A DNA stretch of 64,000 bases from an uncultured Aquimonas sp. (GCF_937888285.1 NZ_CALART010000002.1:11992-75991); one strand, 5' to 3'. Shown: positions 34,992 to 44,412, counted from the stretch's first letter. The notes: a model not told the origin generated them from the letters alone. Made by a program: numbers and translations.

Positions 34992-35075
34992 TCCACGTCC
35001 TCGACCAAGCGGCGACGCGTGCTGCCTCACTCGCCGCGACAGAGCGGATCTCGCCGAAGGCGGCATTCAGAGCCG

Positions 35076-35197
35076 GCAGATGCGCTGCGCTTATCTGCCC
35101 TGCGCGGGCAGGGTCTGGCTGCTTCGTTCAACGCGAGGCGTCATTCGTGTTTGTAGGGTGGATAAGCGCAGCGCATCCATCGGAACCTCGCGTCACG
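35076..35197. repeat. 122-bp direct repeat, copy 2
   Basis: Same orientation as copy 1, starting 206 bases after it, with three substitutions and no gaps. The 17-base inverted arms are conserved exactly. The near identity suggests a recent local duplication. No transposase is nearby. Confidence 0.85.
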
Positions 35198-35202
35198 CCC
35201 TC

Positions 35203-35234
<32 letters not shown>

Positions 35235-35304
35235 GAACCCGAGCGAAGTGCCTGCAACACCCTCTGCCTCCGCCGCATCGGGCGTCGTGCAGCACAGCCC
35301 CAGG

Positions 35305-36039
35305 TCAGCTCCAGTCCCCGCGCAGCGCCTGCAGCGCCGCGAGGGCGGCGATACCGGCGGTTTCCGTGCGCAGGATGCGTGGACCGAGGCGCAGGCCCCG
35401 GGCGCCGGCCGCGCGCAGTTGGCCGAGATCACGCGGACTCAAGCCGCCTTCCGGACCGATCACCAGGCTCAGCCGTTGGAAGGCGGGCAGGGCCGACAGG
35501 CTGTGTTCGCCGTCCGGATCCAGCGCCAGGATCAAATGGCCTTCGGCTTTCGATGCGGCAAGGAAATCGGCCAGCGCGCGCGGTTCCTCGATCTGCGGCA
35601 GGCGCGCGCGTCCGCACTGTTCGCAGGCGCTGGCGACGACGCCGCGCCAGTGCTGCAGGCGGCGGTCGGCGCGTTCGGCGTCGAGCTTGACCTCGGTGCG
35701 CTCGGTGACGACCGGCGCGATGCGGCTGACGCCCAGTTCGGTCGCCTTCTGCAGCACCCAGTCCATCTTCTCGCCGCGCGCCAGGGCCTGGGCCAGGGTC
35801 ACCTGCAGCGGCGACTCGCGCTGCACCTCGATGCGCGCTTCGACCTGCACCTCGGCGCTGCGCTTGGCCAGCCCGCTGATCCGAGCGCGGTAGTCGTAGC
35901 CGTCGCCGTTGAACAGCAGCACCTCGTCGCCCAGGCCCAGGCGCAGCACGCGCAGCAGGTGGGTGGCGGTGGACTCGGGCAGGGCAAGCGAGTGACCCTC
36001 GATCAGCTCGGCGTCGATATGGCTGCGGATGCTGCGCAT
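35305..36039 (-). CDS. rsmE: 16S rRNA (uracil(1498)-N(3))-methyltransferase
   Basis: A 244-residue SPOUT-class enzyme methylating U1498 of 16S rRNA with S-adenosylmethionine. The N-terminal PUA-like region (THLLRVLRLGLGDEVLLFNGDG) is followed by QALARGEKMDWVLQKATELGVSRIAPVVTERTEV, SACEQCGRARLPQI, and the knot motifs LVIGPEGGLSPRD and RLGPRILRTETA. Length and motifs are standard. It is divergent from mrfA. Confidence 0.95.
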   Translation of the reverse strand: MRSIRSHIDAELIEGHSLALPESTATHLLRVLRLGLGDEVLLFNGDGYDYRARISGLAKRSAEVQVEARIEVQRESPLQVTLAQALARGEKMDWVLQKATELGVSRIAPVVTERTEVKLDAERADRRLQHWRGVVASACEQCGRARLPQIEEPRALADFLAASKAEGHLILALDPDGEHSLSALPAFQRLSLVIGPEGGLSPRDLGQLRAAGARGLRLGPRILRTETAGIAALAALQALRGDWS

Positions 36040-36231
36040 GGCGGTGTCTGGCTATGGAAGACAGGCGTGAATGTACCAGCGGGATCGCACGGGGCTTGCG
36101 TCGATGCGGCACACGCGAGCCGGCCAGGAGGGTGGAAGTGAAGGCTCCGGCGCACACCCGTGCGGGCCAATCTCAGGCCCTGAGACAGCGCTGCGTTCCG
36201 CTTGCCGCCCCCGCGCTCCGAGCCTGCCGCC

Positions 36232-38667
36232 ATGTCCCTGCCTGCGCCCTTGCCCTACGCCCCGCAGCTGATCGACGCCCACAGCCGCGCGATGGCCGAG
36301 GCGCCGCGCAAGGAGATGGTCCGCGCCGACCGTCTCACCGGCAGGCTGAAGCGCAAGTACGGCAGCCGCATCACCGGGCACTCGGTGCAGCCGGCGCGCG
36401 AGGGCCGCTACGCCGAGTTGCCCGCCGACCTGCCCGCACCGATCGCCAACGCGCTGCGCGCGCGCGGCATCGAGCGCCTCTACAGCCATCAGGCCGAGGC
36501 CTGGCAGCGCGCGCAGGCCGGCGAGCATTTCGTGGTGGTGACGCCCACGGCGTCCGGCAAGACACTTTGCTACACGCTGCCGGTGCTGGCCGGCGCGATC
36601 GAGCAGCGCGCCAAGGCGCTCTACCTGTTCCCGACCAAGGCCCTGGCCCAGGATCAGCTGGCCGAGCTGCTGGAGTTGAATCGCGCCGGCGGGCTCGGCA
36701 TCAAGGCCCACACCTTCGACGGCGACACGCCCGGCGATGCGCGCCAGGCGATCCGCCTGCACGGTGATCTGGTGATCAGCAATCCGGACATGCTGCACCA
36801 GGCGATCCTGCCGCATCACACCAAGTGGGCGCAGTTCTTCGAGAACCTGCGCTACGTGGTGATCGACGAGATCCACAGCTACCGCGGCGTGTTCGGCGCG
36901 CATCTGGCCAACGTGCTGCGACGGCTGCAGCGCATCTGTGCTTTCTATGGCGCGAAGCCGCAGTTCATCCTGGCCTCGGCGACGATCGGCAATCCGGCCG
37001 AGCATGCGTCAGCGCTGATCGGTGCCCCGGTGGAAGCCATCACCGACAGTGGCGCGCCCAGCGGCGAGAAACATCTGCTGCTCTGGAACCCGCCGATGGT
37101 CAACCGCGAACTCGGCATCCGCGCCTCCGCGCGCTCGCAGAGCACGCGCATCGCGCGCCTTTCGATCAAGGCCGGCCTGAAAGCGCTGGTGTTCGCACAG
37201 ACGCGGCTGCTGGTCGAGGTCATCACCAAGTACCTGAAGGACGTCTTCGACCACGACCCCAGGCACCCGCCGCGCATCCGCGGCTATCGCGGCGGCTACC
37301 TGCCCACCGAGCGCCGCGAGGTCGAGCGGGCCATGCGCGAAGGCCGCATCGATGGCCTGGTCGGCACTTCGGCGCTGGAGCTGGGCGTCGATATCGGCGC
37401 GCTGGATGTGGTGGTGCTGAACGGCTATCCCGGCAGCATCGCCGCGACCCGCCAGCGGCTCGCCCGCGCCGGCCGTCGCGGCCAGCCGAGCCTCGGCGTG
37501 CTGGTCGCCGGCAGCACCGCGCTGGACCAGTACATCGTGCGGCATCCGGAGTTCTTCGAATCGGCCTCGCCGGAGATGGCGCGCATCCACGCCGACCATC
37601 CGCTGATCCTGCTCGACCACATCCGCTGCGCGGCCTTCGAGCTGCCCTTCGTCGATGGCGAGCGTTTCGGCAGCGTCGAGCCGGCGCCCTGGCTGGAGGT
37701 GCTGGCCGAGGCCGAGGTGCTGCACCAGGAGTCTGGCCGCTGGGAGTGGATTGCCGACAGCTATCCGGCCAATGCGGTGTCGCTGCGCTCGGTGGCCGAC
37801 GGCAACTTCGTGGTGGTCGACCGCAGCGACGGCCGCCAGCAGATCATCGCCGAGGTTGACTACTCGGCCGCCGCGCTGACCCTGTACGAGGGCGCGATCT
37901 ACCTGCTGCAGTCGCAGCCCTTCCAGGTCGAGAAGCTCGACTGGACCGGCCGCAAGGCCTATGTCACCCGGGTCAGCGTCGATTACTACACCGACGCCAT
38001 CGACTACACACGTCTGCGTGTGCTGGAGCGCTTCGACGGCAGCAATGCGGGGCAGGGCACCTGCCACCACGGCGAAGTCCATGTGGTTCGACGCGTCTCG
38101 GGCTACAAGAAGATCCGCTACTACACCCACGAGAATATCGGCTACGGCCCGGTCAACCTGCCGGACCAGGAGCTGCACACCACCGCGCTGTGGTGGTCGC
38201 TGCCGGCGGACGTGCTGGAGGCGAGCTTCGAGAGCCGGCAGGACGCGCTGGATGCGTTTCTCGCGGCTGCCCATGCCCTGCATCTGGTGGCGGGGCTGTC
38301 GGCCATGGCCGAGGCCCGGGACCTGCAGCAGTCGGTGGGCAGCGGCGACGGCAGCTGGAGTCGCGTTGAGGGCTTCGGCCGCGAGCTGCCCGAGGCGGTC
38401 GAGGCCGATGCGCGCTTCGCGCCAGCGGTGTTCCTGTACGACAACTTCCCCGGCGGCATCGGCCTCTCCGAGCCGCTGTTCAAGCGTCGAACGGAACTGG
38501 TGCGCGCGGCCCTGGGGCTGGTCGAGGCTTGCGACTGTGCGGCCGGCTGCCCGGCCTGCGTCGGTGCAGCCCTGCAGGCCGACGAGGAACAGACCTGCGC
38601 CGGTGCCAGCCCCAAGCGGCTCGCGGCGCGCGTGCTCGGCCTGTGGAATGCAGCGGCAGCGGCGTGA
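36232..38667 (+). CDS. mrfA: DEAD/DEAH-box DNA helicase MrfA (YprA family)
   Basis: An 811-residue superfamily 2 helicase. Motif I TPTASGKT is at 104-111 and motif II DEIH at 212-215. The second RecA domain shows GLVGTSALELGVDIGALDVV and QRLARAGRRGQ. The C-terminal DUF1998 region holds cysteines at about 767, 769, 773, 776 and 789, the zinc-binding cluster of this family. B. subtilis MrfA with the exonuclease MrfB repairs mitomycin C lesions independently of UvrABC. The next gene is a MrfB-like exonuclease overlapping by GTGA, so the pair is conserved here. ATG 36232 is preferred over an upstream TTG at 36202. Confidence 0.9.
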   Translation: MSLPAPLPYAPQLIDAHSRAMAEAPRKEMVRADRLTGRLKRKYGSRITGHSVQPAREGRYAELPADLPAPIANALRARGIERLYSHQAEAWQRAQAGEHFVVVTPTASGKTLCYTLPVLAGAIEQRAKALYLFPTKALAQDQLAELLELNRAGGLGIKAHTFDGDTPGDARQAIRLHGDLVISNPDMLHQAILPHHTKWAQFFENLRYVVIDEIHSYRGVFGAHLANVLRRLQRICAFYGAKPQFILASATIGNPAEHASALIGAPVEAITDSGAPSGEKHLLLWNPPMVNRELGIRASARSQSTRIARLSIKAGLKALVFAQTRLLVEVITKYLKDVFDHDPRHPPRIRGYRGGYLPTERREVERAMREGRIDGLVGTSALELGVDIGALDVVVLNGYPGSIAATRQRLARAGRRGQPSLGVLVAGSTALDQYIVRHPEFFESASPEMARIHADHPLILLDHIRCAAFELPFVDGERFGSVEPAPWLEVLAEAEVLHQESGRWEWIADSYPANAVSLRSVADGNFVVVDRSDGRQQIIAEVDYSAAALTLYEGAIYLLQSQPFQVEKLDWTGRKAYVTRVSVDYYTDAIDYTRLRVLERFDGSNAGQGTCHHGEVHVVRRVSGYKKIRYYTHENIGYGPVNLPDQELHTTALWWSLPADVLEASFESRQDALDAFLAAAHALHLVAGLSAMAEARDLQQSVGSGDGSWSRVEGFGRELPEAVEADARFAPAVFLYDNFPGGIGLSEPLFKRRTELVRAALGLVEACDCAAGCPACVGAALQADEEQTCAGASPKRLAARVLGLWNAAAAA

Positions 38668-39713
38668 GCGCGTTTGCCGAACACCTTCGCAGGCTGCGCG
38701 AGCAGGCGGGTGCGAGCATCGAGGCCCGACCCGGTCCGGTGGACGCGGATATCAAGGTCGCAGCCCCATCGGGCAGCATCGCCACGCAGTCTGCAGTGGT
38801 ACGCGCCCGTGACCCCGCCCAGACGCCCTGCGCAGACGTCGACCTGAGTCTGTCGGGGTTGAAGGATCTGCTGCGTCGCCATGCCCGAAAGTCGCGCACG
38901 GATCCGGTCGATGCCTTCGGGAGCAGCGGCCATGCGGGGCCCCGCCCAGTGCTTGCGGAGGACATCAGCAACGCCTCGTGCTCGATCGCTGCGAGCGGTG
39001 CGATCGCCCCGCAGGGCGTCGAGATCGCCGCAGGTCTGCATGAGTACATCGAGCGCCTGCCCCTGCGCCCGCCGGCAGCATGGCAGTGGCTCCCCGACCT
39101 GCATCCACGGCTGTTGCCGACCGATGCGCTTCTGCATTTCGATACCGAAACCACCGGGCTCGCCGGCGGCACCGGCACGCGTGCCTTCATGCTCGGCTAT
39201 GCGCGCTGGATGGAGGCAGGTCTCGAAGTGCGGCAGCTGTGGATCAGCCGACTCGCGGCCGAGTCGGCGATGCTCGAGCGCTTCGCGCAGTGGCTTTCCT
39301 GTGGGGCCTTTCAGCTGGTCAGCTACAACGGCCGCAGTTTCGACGGGCCGCTGCTGCGGGCCCGCTATCGGCTGGCACGTCAGCGTGATCCGCTGCAGCA
39401 GCTGCCGCATCACGACCTGCTGCATGCCGTGCGGCGAAGGTTCCGGCGCGAGTGGCCGAGCTGTCGACTGGCTGAAGCGGAATCCCGACTGTTGGGCGTG
39501 CAGCGTCAGGACGATCTGCCTGGTGCGCAGGTGCCGGCGGCATTTCTTGCCAGCCTCCGCGGTGGTGATCCGCGACCGCTGGAGCGCGTGCGTCGCCACC
39601 ATTTCCAGGATCTCGTCAGCCTCGCCGGGCTGTTGCCTCGGCTCTGCGAGCTCGCCGCCGTGGCGCCTCGTGCCTGGTCGCTGGAGCCGCAGCCTGGGTC
39701 GGCTTCCCGGTGA
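38664..39713 (+). CDS. mrfB: MrfB-like RNase H-fold exonuclease (YprB family)
   Basis: A 349-residue protein whose C-terminal two thirds is a DEDD-type exonuclease fold. LLHFDTETTGLAGGTGTRAFMLGYA gives motif I (Asp160, Glu162), LVSYNGRSFDGPLLRARY motif II, and RRHHFQDLVSLAGLL motif III, all as in B. subtilis YprB. The N-terminal 120 residues are poorly conserved. The GTG start overlaps the mrfA stop. It should act with MrfA on DNA interstrand crosslinks or adducts; activity is inferred from the family. Confidence 0.83.
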   Translation: MSAFAEHLRRLREQAGASIEARPGPVDADIKVAAPSGSIATQSAVVRARDPAQTPCADVDLSLSGLKDLLRRHARKSRTDPVDAFGSSGHAGPRPVLAEDISNASCSIAASGAIAPQGVEIAAGLHEYIERLPLRPPAAWQWLPDLHPRLLPTDALLHFDTETTGLAGGTGTRAFMLGYARWMEAGLEVRQLWISRLAAESAMLERFAQWLSCGAFQLVSYNGRSFDGPLLRARYRLARQRDPLQQLPHHDLLHAVRRRFRREWPSCRLAEAESRLLGVQRQDDLPGAQVPAAFLASLRGGDPRPLERVRRHHFQDLVSLAGLLPRLCELAAVAPRAWSLEPQPGSASR

Positions 39714-39918
39714 ATCGCCGGGGTCAAATGCGGCTGGGCTCCACTTGCATGAGAATGTTTTGACGAACGTGCAGGTTGGGTGATATTCCGGTCGTCACAG
39801 CCCTGCTGCGCCCAACTTGCGCGCGCGGCCGCACGCGGGTTCGGGCGAGCAGATCGTCATCGAGCGCAGCCGTGCGGTCGAGCCTCAGGGCATGCCCTGT
39901 CCACTCACGAGGTTGCCC

Positions 39919-41895
39919 GTGTACCGATCCTCGCTTTGCTCCGCACTGCTGTTCGCGCTTGGCCTGTCTGTCGCCGTTCCTGCCTCGGCCAGCGTCGTTC
40001 GTGATTGGAACGAAACCCTGCTGGAAGCGGTTCGCGAGAACGCACCGCGTCCGACCGTGGTCTCGCGCACCTTGTTCATGAGCTCGGCGGCAGCGTTCGA
40101 TGCCTGGGCCGCATATGACCCGCGCGCGCTGGCGGCGACGCCCGCCAACCGCAGCCTGCGGCGCCCGCCCTCGGAGCACAGCGAGGCCAACCGCCGGGTC
40201 GCGGTCAGCCATGCGATGTTCCAGCTGCTGGTGCACGCCTACCCGGGCGAGCGTCCACGCTTCGAGGCGCGCATGCGCGCGCTCGGGCTGGATCCACTGT
40301 TCACGTCGACCGATCCGGGAACGCCCGCGGGGCTGGGCAATCGGGTGGCGCAGTACGTCATCGAGGCACGCGCCAACGATGGCAGCAATGTCGCGCGCAA
40401 CTTCGCCGACACCGCGACAGCTGCGTTCCCGGTGCCCTATGCCGCGGTGAACGCTGCCGATCCTGCCGCACCCAACGCGCCCGGTGGCGCCCACTTCGAC
40501 ATCAACCACTGGCAGCCCCTTCGCGTGCCCACGGGCAGCCTGCGTGATGCGCTCGGACAGCCGGTGGTGGATGCCGCACGTCCGGACTCCTATCGGGATC
40601 AGAGCTTCCTGACGCCGCACTGGGGTTCCGTGCGTCCCTTCGCGATTCCTTCGGCCGCGGCACTGCTGCCGCCCGCGCCACCGCGGCATGGCTCGCAGGA
40701 GCCCTATGTCGATGCGCTGGGTGTGCGCAGTACCGGGCACGAGGCCTTCCTGCGGCAGATGACCGAGGTTCTGGAAATCAGCGGGGCGCTCAACGATCGC
40801 ACCAAGGTCATCGCCGAGTTCTGGGCGGACGGCCCGCGTTCGGAAACGCCCCCGGGCCATTGGAACCAGCTCGCCCAAGGCGTTTCGATACGCGATGGCC
40901 ACGATATCGGCGCTGATGCGCGGATGTTTCTGGCCCTGAACGGTGCCTTGCTGGATGCCGGCATCGCCACCTGGAACGCCAAGCGCGTCTACGACCTCGT
41001 GCGTCCGGTGTCGGCCATCCGCCATCTGTTTCATGGTCAGCAGGTGCAAGCCTGGGCCGGTCCCAACCTGGGCAGCCGCATGATCGCTGGACAAGACTGG
41101 CAGCCGTACCAGGATCCGACCTTCGTGACGCCGCCGTTTTCGGAGTTCACCTCGGGACACAGCGGCTTCAGTGCAGCCTCGGCGGCCGTGCTGGAAGGCA
41201 TGACCGGCAGCCCGCGCTTCTTCGACGGCGTCAGCCGCATCGATCGCGATCTGGACCGCGACGGCCAGCCCGACCTGATCGGCGAGTTCCGCGCTCAGCC
41301 GGGCTATCTGCGCTTCGAGTCCGGGCCGGCTGCGCCGGTGGTGCTGCGCTGGCCGACATTCAAGGACGCCGCCGACGAGGCCGGCTTCTCGCGACTCTAT
41401 GGTGGGATCCATATCCAGGACGGCGATCTGCGCGGCCGTGAGATCGGCGAGAAGGTGGGGGCCTCGGTGCTGGCGCGCGTGCAGGCGCTCGCCGCCGGCG
41501 TGCTGCCGATCGGGCCGGAGTTCACCGGCGTTTGGATGGACCGCGGGCGCAGCGGTGAAGGACTGTCGCTGCAGATCGACGCCGCCGGTACGCTCGTGGT
41601 GCAGTGGAATACCTACGACAACCAGCGCCGCCAGATGTGGCTGGTGGGTTCGGCCAAGGTGCAGCCCGATGGCAGCGTGACCGTGCCCTTGATCACGACC
41701 TCTGGCGCTCGCTTCGGCGAGAACTTCGACGCTGCCGAAGTGCAGACGCATGCGTTCGGGTCCATGCGCATCCGCTTCACCGACTGTGACCGCGCGGTGG
41801 CGACCTACGCGCCCACCCTGCCGGGCTTCGGGCCAGGCCAGCTGGAGCTGGAGCGGCTGTTCAATCCGGGGACCAGCCGCTGCAGCGAACTCTGA
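39919..41895 (+). CDS. Secreted vanadium-dependent haloperoxidase-like protein
   Basis: A 658-residue exported protein starting at a GTG with GAGG upstream and a clean signal peptide ending in ASA. The core has the acid phosphatase/haloperoxidase fold. KRVYDLVRP (Lys355, Arg362), SEFTSGHSG (Ser412-Gly413-His414) and SRLYGGIHIQDGD (Arg492, His498) align with the vanadate-binding residues of vanadium chloroperoxidases. Residues about 533-658 form a separate beta-rich domain (FTGVWMDRGRSGEGLSLQI, VVQWNTYDNQRRQMWLVG) that recurs at the end of secreted Xanthomonadales proteins. Either halide oxidation or phosphatase activity is possible. An ATG at 39892 is an alternative start. It stands alone. 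Confidence 0.82.
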   Translation: MYRSSLCSALLFALGLSVAVPASASVVRDWNETLLEAVRENAPRPTVVSRTLFMSSAAAFDAWAAYDPRALAATPANRSLRRPPSEHSEANRRVAVSHAMFQLLVHAYPGERPRFEARMRALGLDPLFTSTDPGTPAGLGNRVAQYVIEARANDGSNVARNFADTATAAFPVPYAAVNAADPAAPNAPGGAHFDINHWQPLRVPTGSLRDALGQPVVDAARPDSYRDQSFLTPHWGSVRPFAIPSAAALLPPAPPRHGSQEPYVDALGVRSTGHEAFLRQMTEVLEISGALNDRTKVIAEFWADGPRSETPPGHWNQLAQGVSIRDGHDIGADARMFLALNGALLDAGIATWNAKRVYDLVRPVSAIRHLFHGQQVQAWAGPNLGSRMIAGQDWQPYQDPTFVTPPFSEFTSGHSGFSAASAAVLEGMTGSPRFFDGVSRIDRDLDRDGQPDLIGEFRAQPGYLRFESGPAAPVVLRWPTFKDAADEAGFSRLYGGIHIQDGDLRGREIGEKVGASVLARVQALAAGVLPIGPEFTGVWMDRGRSGEGLSLQIDAAGTLVVQWNTYDNQRRQMWLVGSAKVQPDGSVTVPLITTSGARFGENFDAAEVQTHAFGSMRIRFTDCDRAVATYAPTLPGFGPGQLELERLFNPGTSRCSEL

Positions 41896-41973
41896 ACCGG
41901 CCGCCACACCGCGCGACTGCCCTGATCGGTCCAGCCCGCGAGCGTCGACTCGGCTCCTGCAGCGGAGCGGCGC

Positions 41974-43365
41974 TCAGATCGCTTTGGAAAAGCGCACCGG
42001 CTGCGCCGGGCTCTGCAGGTAGCGATCGAAGCACATGGCGACGATGCGCATCAGCAGGCGGCCTCGCGGGGTGACGCGAATGAAGCCGGGTTCGAGCGTG
42101 ACCAGGCCGTCCTGGATCAGCGGCGGCAGCTGTTCGAGGCTGTCGCCGAAGTAGAGGTCGAAGTCGATGCCGTAGCGGTTCTCGAGGTCGCGCTTGTCGA
42201 TCTCGCCCTGGCACATCAGATGCTGGATCAGGTCGGCGCGCAGCACGTCGTCGGCATCCAGTTTCAGGCCACGGATGATCGGCAGGTGGTCGTTCTCGAC
42301 CATCGCCACGTAGCCGGCCAACTCGCGCGCGTTCTGCGCGAAGTGATCGCCGATGCGGCTGATCGCGCTCATGCCCAGGCCGATCAGGTCGGTCTCCGCA
42401 TGCGTGGTATAGCCCATGAAGTTGCGCTGCAGGCTGCCGGCACGCTGGGCGCGGGCCAGCTCGTCCTCGGGCAGGGCGAAATGGTCCATGCCGATGTAGT
42501 GGTATCCGGCGGCCGAGAGCTTCTCGATGGCCAGCTCCAGCAGGCGCAGCTTCATGTCGGGCGGCAGCAGGTCTTCGATCTTGATCTGCTTCTGCGCCTT
42601 GAACAGATCGGGCAGATGGGCATAGCTGTAGACGGCCAGGCGATCCGGCCGCGCGGCGATCACGGTGTCGAGGGTGCGGGCGAAACCGGCCAGGTTCTGC
42701 CGAGGCAGGCCGTAGATCAGGTCGACATTGACCGAGCGGAAGCCGTGCGTGCGGCAGGCCTCGATCACCGCCAGCGTCTCGTCGACGCTCTGGATGCGAT
42801 TGACCGCCTCCTGCACGTCGGGGTCGAAATCCTGCACGCCAAGGCTGGCGCGATTGAAGCCGAGCTCGGCGAGATGGGCGATGCCGGCGGGATCCACGCT
42901 GCGCGGATCGAGTTCGATCGAGAAGTCGCGGTCCGCCCGCGTGCTGAACTGGAACTCGCGGCCGAGGCTCAGGATCAGCTGCTCCATCAGCTCGGGCTTC
43001 AGGAAGTTCGGCGTGCCGCCACCCAGGTGCAGCTGCACCACTTCGCGGTCGCGGTCGAACAGCGGCGCGACCAGGCCGATCTCGCGCTGCACATGTCCCA
43101 GGTACTTCTCACCGCGGCTCAGGTCGCGGGTGATGATGCGGTTGCAGCCGCAGTAGAAGCAGGGCGACAGGCAGAAGGGCACGTGCACGTACAGCGACAG
43201 CGAGCGCGGGATCGGGTCGGCATTGCTTTCGCTGGCCGCGCGGCGATAGGCGGCTGCATCGAACTTCGTGCTGAAGTGCGGCGCGGTCGGATAGGAGGTG
43301 TAGCGCGGACCGGGGCGGTCATAGCGGCGCAACAGCTCGGCATCGAAGGGCGGGATCGTCGGCAT
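41974..43365 (-). CDS. hemN: Oxygen-independent coproporphyrinogen III oxidase
   Basis: A 463-residue radical SAM enzyme converting coproporphyrinogen III to protoporphyrinogen IX without oxygen. The cluster motif is C65-LSP-C69-FY-C72-G-C74 in VPFCLSPCFYCGCN. It is preceded by RYDRPGPRYTSYPTAPHF, the HemN-specific N-terminus, and followed by LHLGGGTPNFL. The family's C-terminal region is complete. A perfect FNR/Anr site lies 36 bases upstream, in keeping with anaerobic induction. This is true HemN, not HemW, judging by the N-terminal extension and CxC after the cluster. Confidence 0.94.
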   Translation of the reverse strand: MPTIPPFDAELLRRYDRPGPRYTSYPTAPHFSTKFDAAAYRRAASESNADPIPRSLSLYVHVPFCLSPCFYCGCNRIITRDLSRGEKYLGHVQREIGLVAPLFDRDREVVQLHLGGGTPNFLKPELMEQLILSLGREFQFSTRADRDFSIELDPRSVDPAGIAHLAELGFNRASLGVQDFDPDVQEAVNRIQSVDETLAVIEACRTHGFRSVNVDLIYGLPRQNLAGFARTLDTVIAARPDRLAVYSYAHLPDLFKAQKQIKIEDLLPPDMKLRLLELAIEKLSAAGYHYIGMDHFALPEDELARAQRAGSLQRNFMGYTTHAETDLIGLGMSAISRIGDHFAQNARELAGYVAMVENDHLPIIRGLKLDADDVLRADLIQHLMCQGEIDKRDLENRYGIDFDLYFGDSLEQLPPLIQDGLVTLEPGFIRVTPRGRLLMRIVAMCFDRYLQSPAQPVRFSKAI

Positions 43366-43400
43366 GGGGCGAAGTCTTGCGCCGACGCCGCCCGGCCGCG

Positions 43401-43414
43401 TTGATCGGGATCAA
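43401..43414. promoter_or_regulatory. FNR/Anr box upstream of hemN
   Basis: TTGATCGGGATCAA is an exact match to the consensus TTGAT-N4-ATCAA. Its centre is about 42 bases before the hemN start codon. If the site works at the usual -41.5 position, transcription would begin at or next to the ATG, giving an almost leaderless message. The -10 at that spacing (AAGACT on the minus strand) is weak. FNR-type control of hemN is known in pseudomonads. Confidence 0.82.
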
Positions 43415-43430
43415 GCCGGCCGCGAGCGCT

Positions 43431-44333
43431 TCAGCGCGCCTCGGCGCCGTCCAGCATGCGGCCGAGCTCGGCATCCTTCTCGGCCCAGAGTTGATTCAGC
43501 CAAGCCTGGAAACGCTCGCGGAAGTCCGCGTCCTCTTGGTAGTCGCGGCCGAGCAGGTCCGCCGGCAGCGGCAGCTGACGGACACGCAGCTGGACCTCGG
43601 GTATCCGCCCGGCCAGCAGATCGAACAGGCTGGGCCGACCCGCGGGATAGGCGATGCTCACGTCGATGAGGGCCTGCAGGCTGTCGCCCATGGCCTGCAG
43701 TACGAAGGCCACGCCGCCGGCCTTGGGTGCCAGCAGATGGGTGTAGGGCGAGCTCTGGCGGGCGTGTTTGGCCGGCGTGAAGCGCGATCCTTCGACGAAG
43801 TTCATCACCGATACCGGGGTGTAGCGGAACTTGGCGCAGGCGCGGCGGGTGGATTCGATGTCCTTGCCGCGCAGGCTTGGGTCACGCGCGATCTGCTCGC
43901 GGGTGTGTCGGCGCATGAAGGGGAAATCCAGCGCCCACCAGGCCAGCCCCATGACGGGTACCCACATCAGCTGCTGCTTGAGGAAGAACTTCAGCATCGG
44001 AATGCGTCGGTTCAGCGCCATCTGCAGCACCGGGATGTCGACCCAGCTCTGGTGGTTTGCGATCACCAGGTACCAGCCTTCCGGCTTCAGGCTGTCGAGA
44101 CCCAGGAACGCAAAGCGCGTGGGCGTCAGCGCCCGCATCAGCGCGCTGTTGACCGCCACCCAGCTGGTGGCGATCGCGATCAGCACCCGGGTCAGGCCCA
44201 CCTGGGCCGCGCGGAAGCGCAGAACCAGCTTGAACAGTGCGAACAGCAGCAGCACCGGCACGTGGATGGCGGTATTGAGCGCGACAAGGCTGAAAGTAAA
44301 GGCGGCGCGCAGCGACGCCAGGAGCGATTTCAT
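43431..44333 (-). CDS. 1-acyl-sn-glycerol-3-phosphate acyltransferase-like protein
   Basis: A 300-residue inner-membrane acyltransferase. A hydrophobic N-terminus (about 12-62) precedes the PlsC-type motifs NHQSWVD (93-99) and FVEGSRFTP (179-187), then a C-terminal region with PLPADLLGRDYQED. The long form with EGSRFTPAK resembles E. coli YihG and eukaryotic LCLAT1-type enzymes, so a role in phospholipid acyl-chain composition is likely. It lies 65 bases upstream of hemN on the same strand, with the FNR box in between, so hemN has its own control. Confidence 0.85.
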   Translation of the reverse strand: MKSLLASLRAAFTFSLVALNTAIHVPVLLLFALFKLVLRFRAAQVGLTRVLIAIATSWVAVNSALMRALTPTRFAFLGLDSLKPEGWYLVIANHQSWVDIPVLQMALNRRIPMLKFFLKQQLMWVPVMGLAWWALDFPFMRRHTREQIARDPSLRGKDIESTRRACAKFRYTPVSVMNFVEGSRFTPAKHARQSSPYTHLLAPKAGGVAFVLQAMGDSLQALIDVSIAYPAGRPSLFDLLAGRIPEVQLRVRQLPLPADLLGRDYQEDADFRERFQAWLNQLWAEKDAELGRMLDGAEAR

Positions 44334-44385
44334 CAGGCAGCGGGAATGGCGGCGGGGTGCGGGGAGTATGCCTTGCCGCGGGGAG

Positions 44386-44412
44386 TGGGGATGCGGGAGT
44401 GGAGATTCGGAG
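44386..44412. repeat. Degenerate GGGATTCGG-type repeat
   Basis: The sequence runs GGAGTGGGGATGCGGGAGTGGAGATTCGG, made of degenerate 7-8 base units like those at 20017 and 22953. It opens the 518-base gap 44334-44851, in which only repeats are visible. Confidence 0.4.

Noticed and set aside
34870..35197. The 122-bp repeats as ends of an insertion sequence
   Set aside because: They are in direct orientation, only 206 bases apart, and enclose no transposase or open frame.
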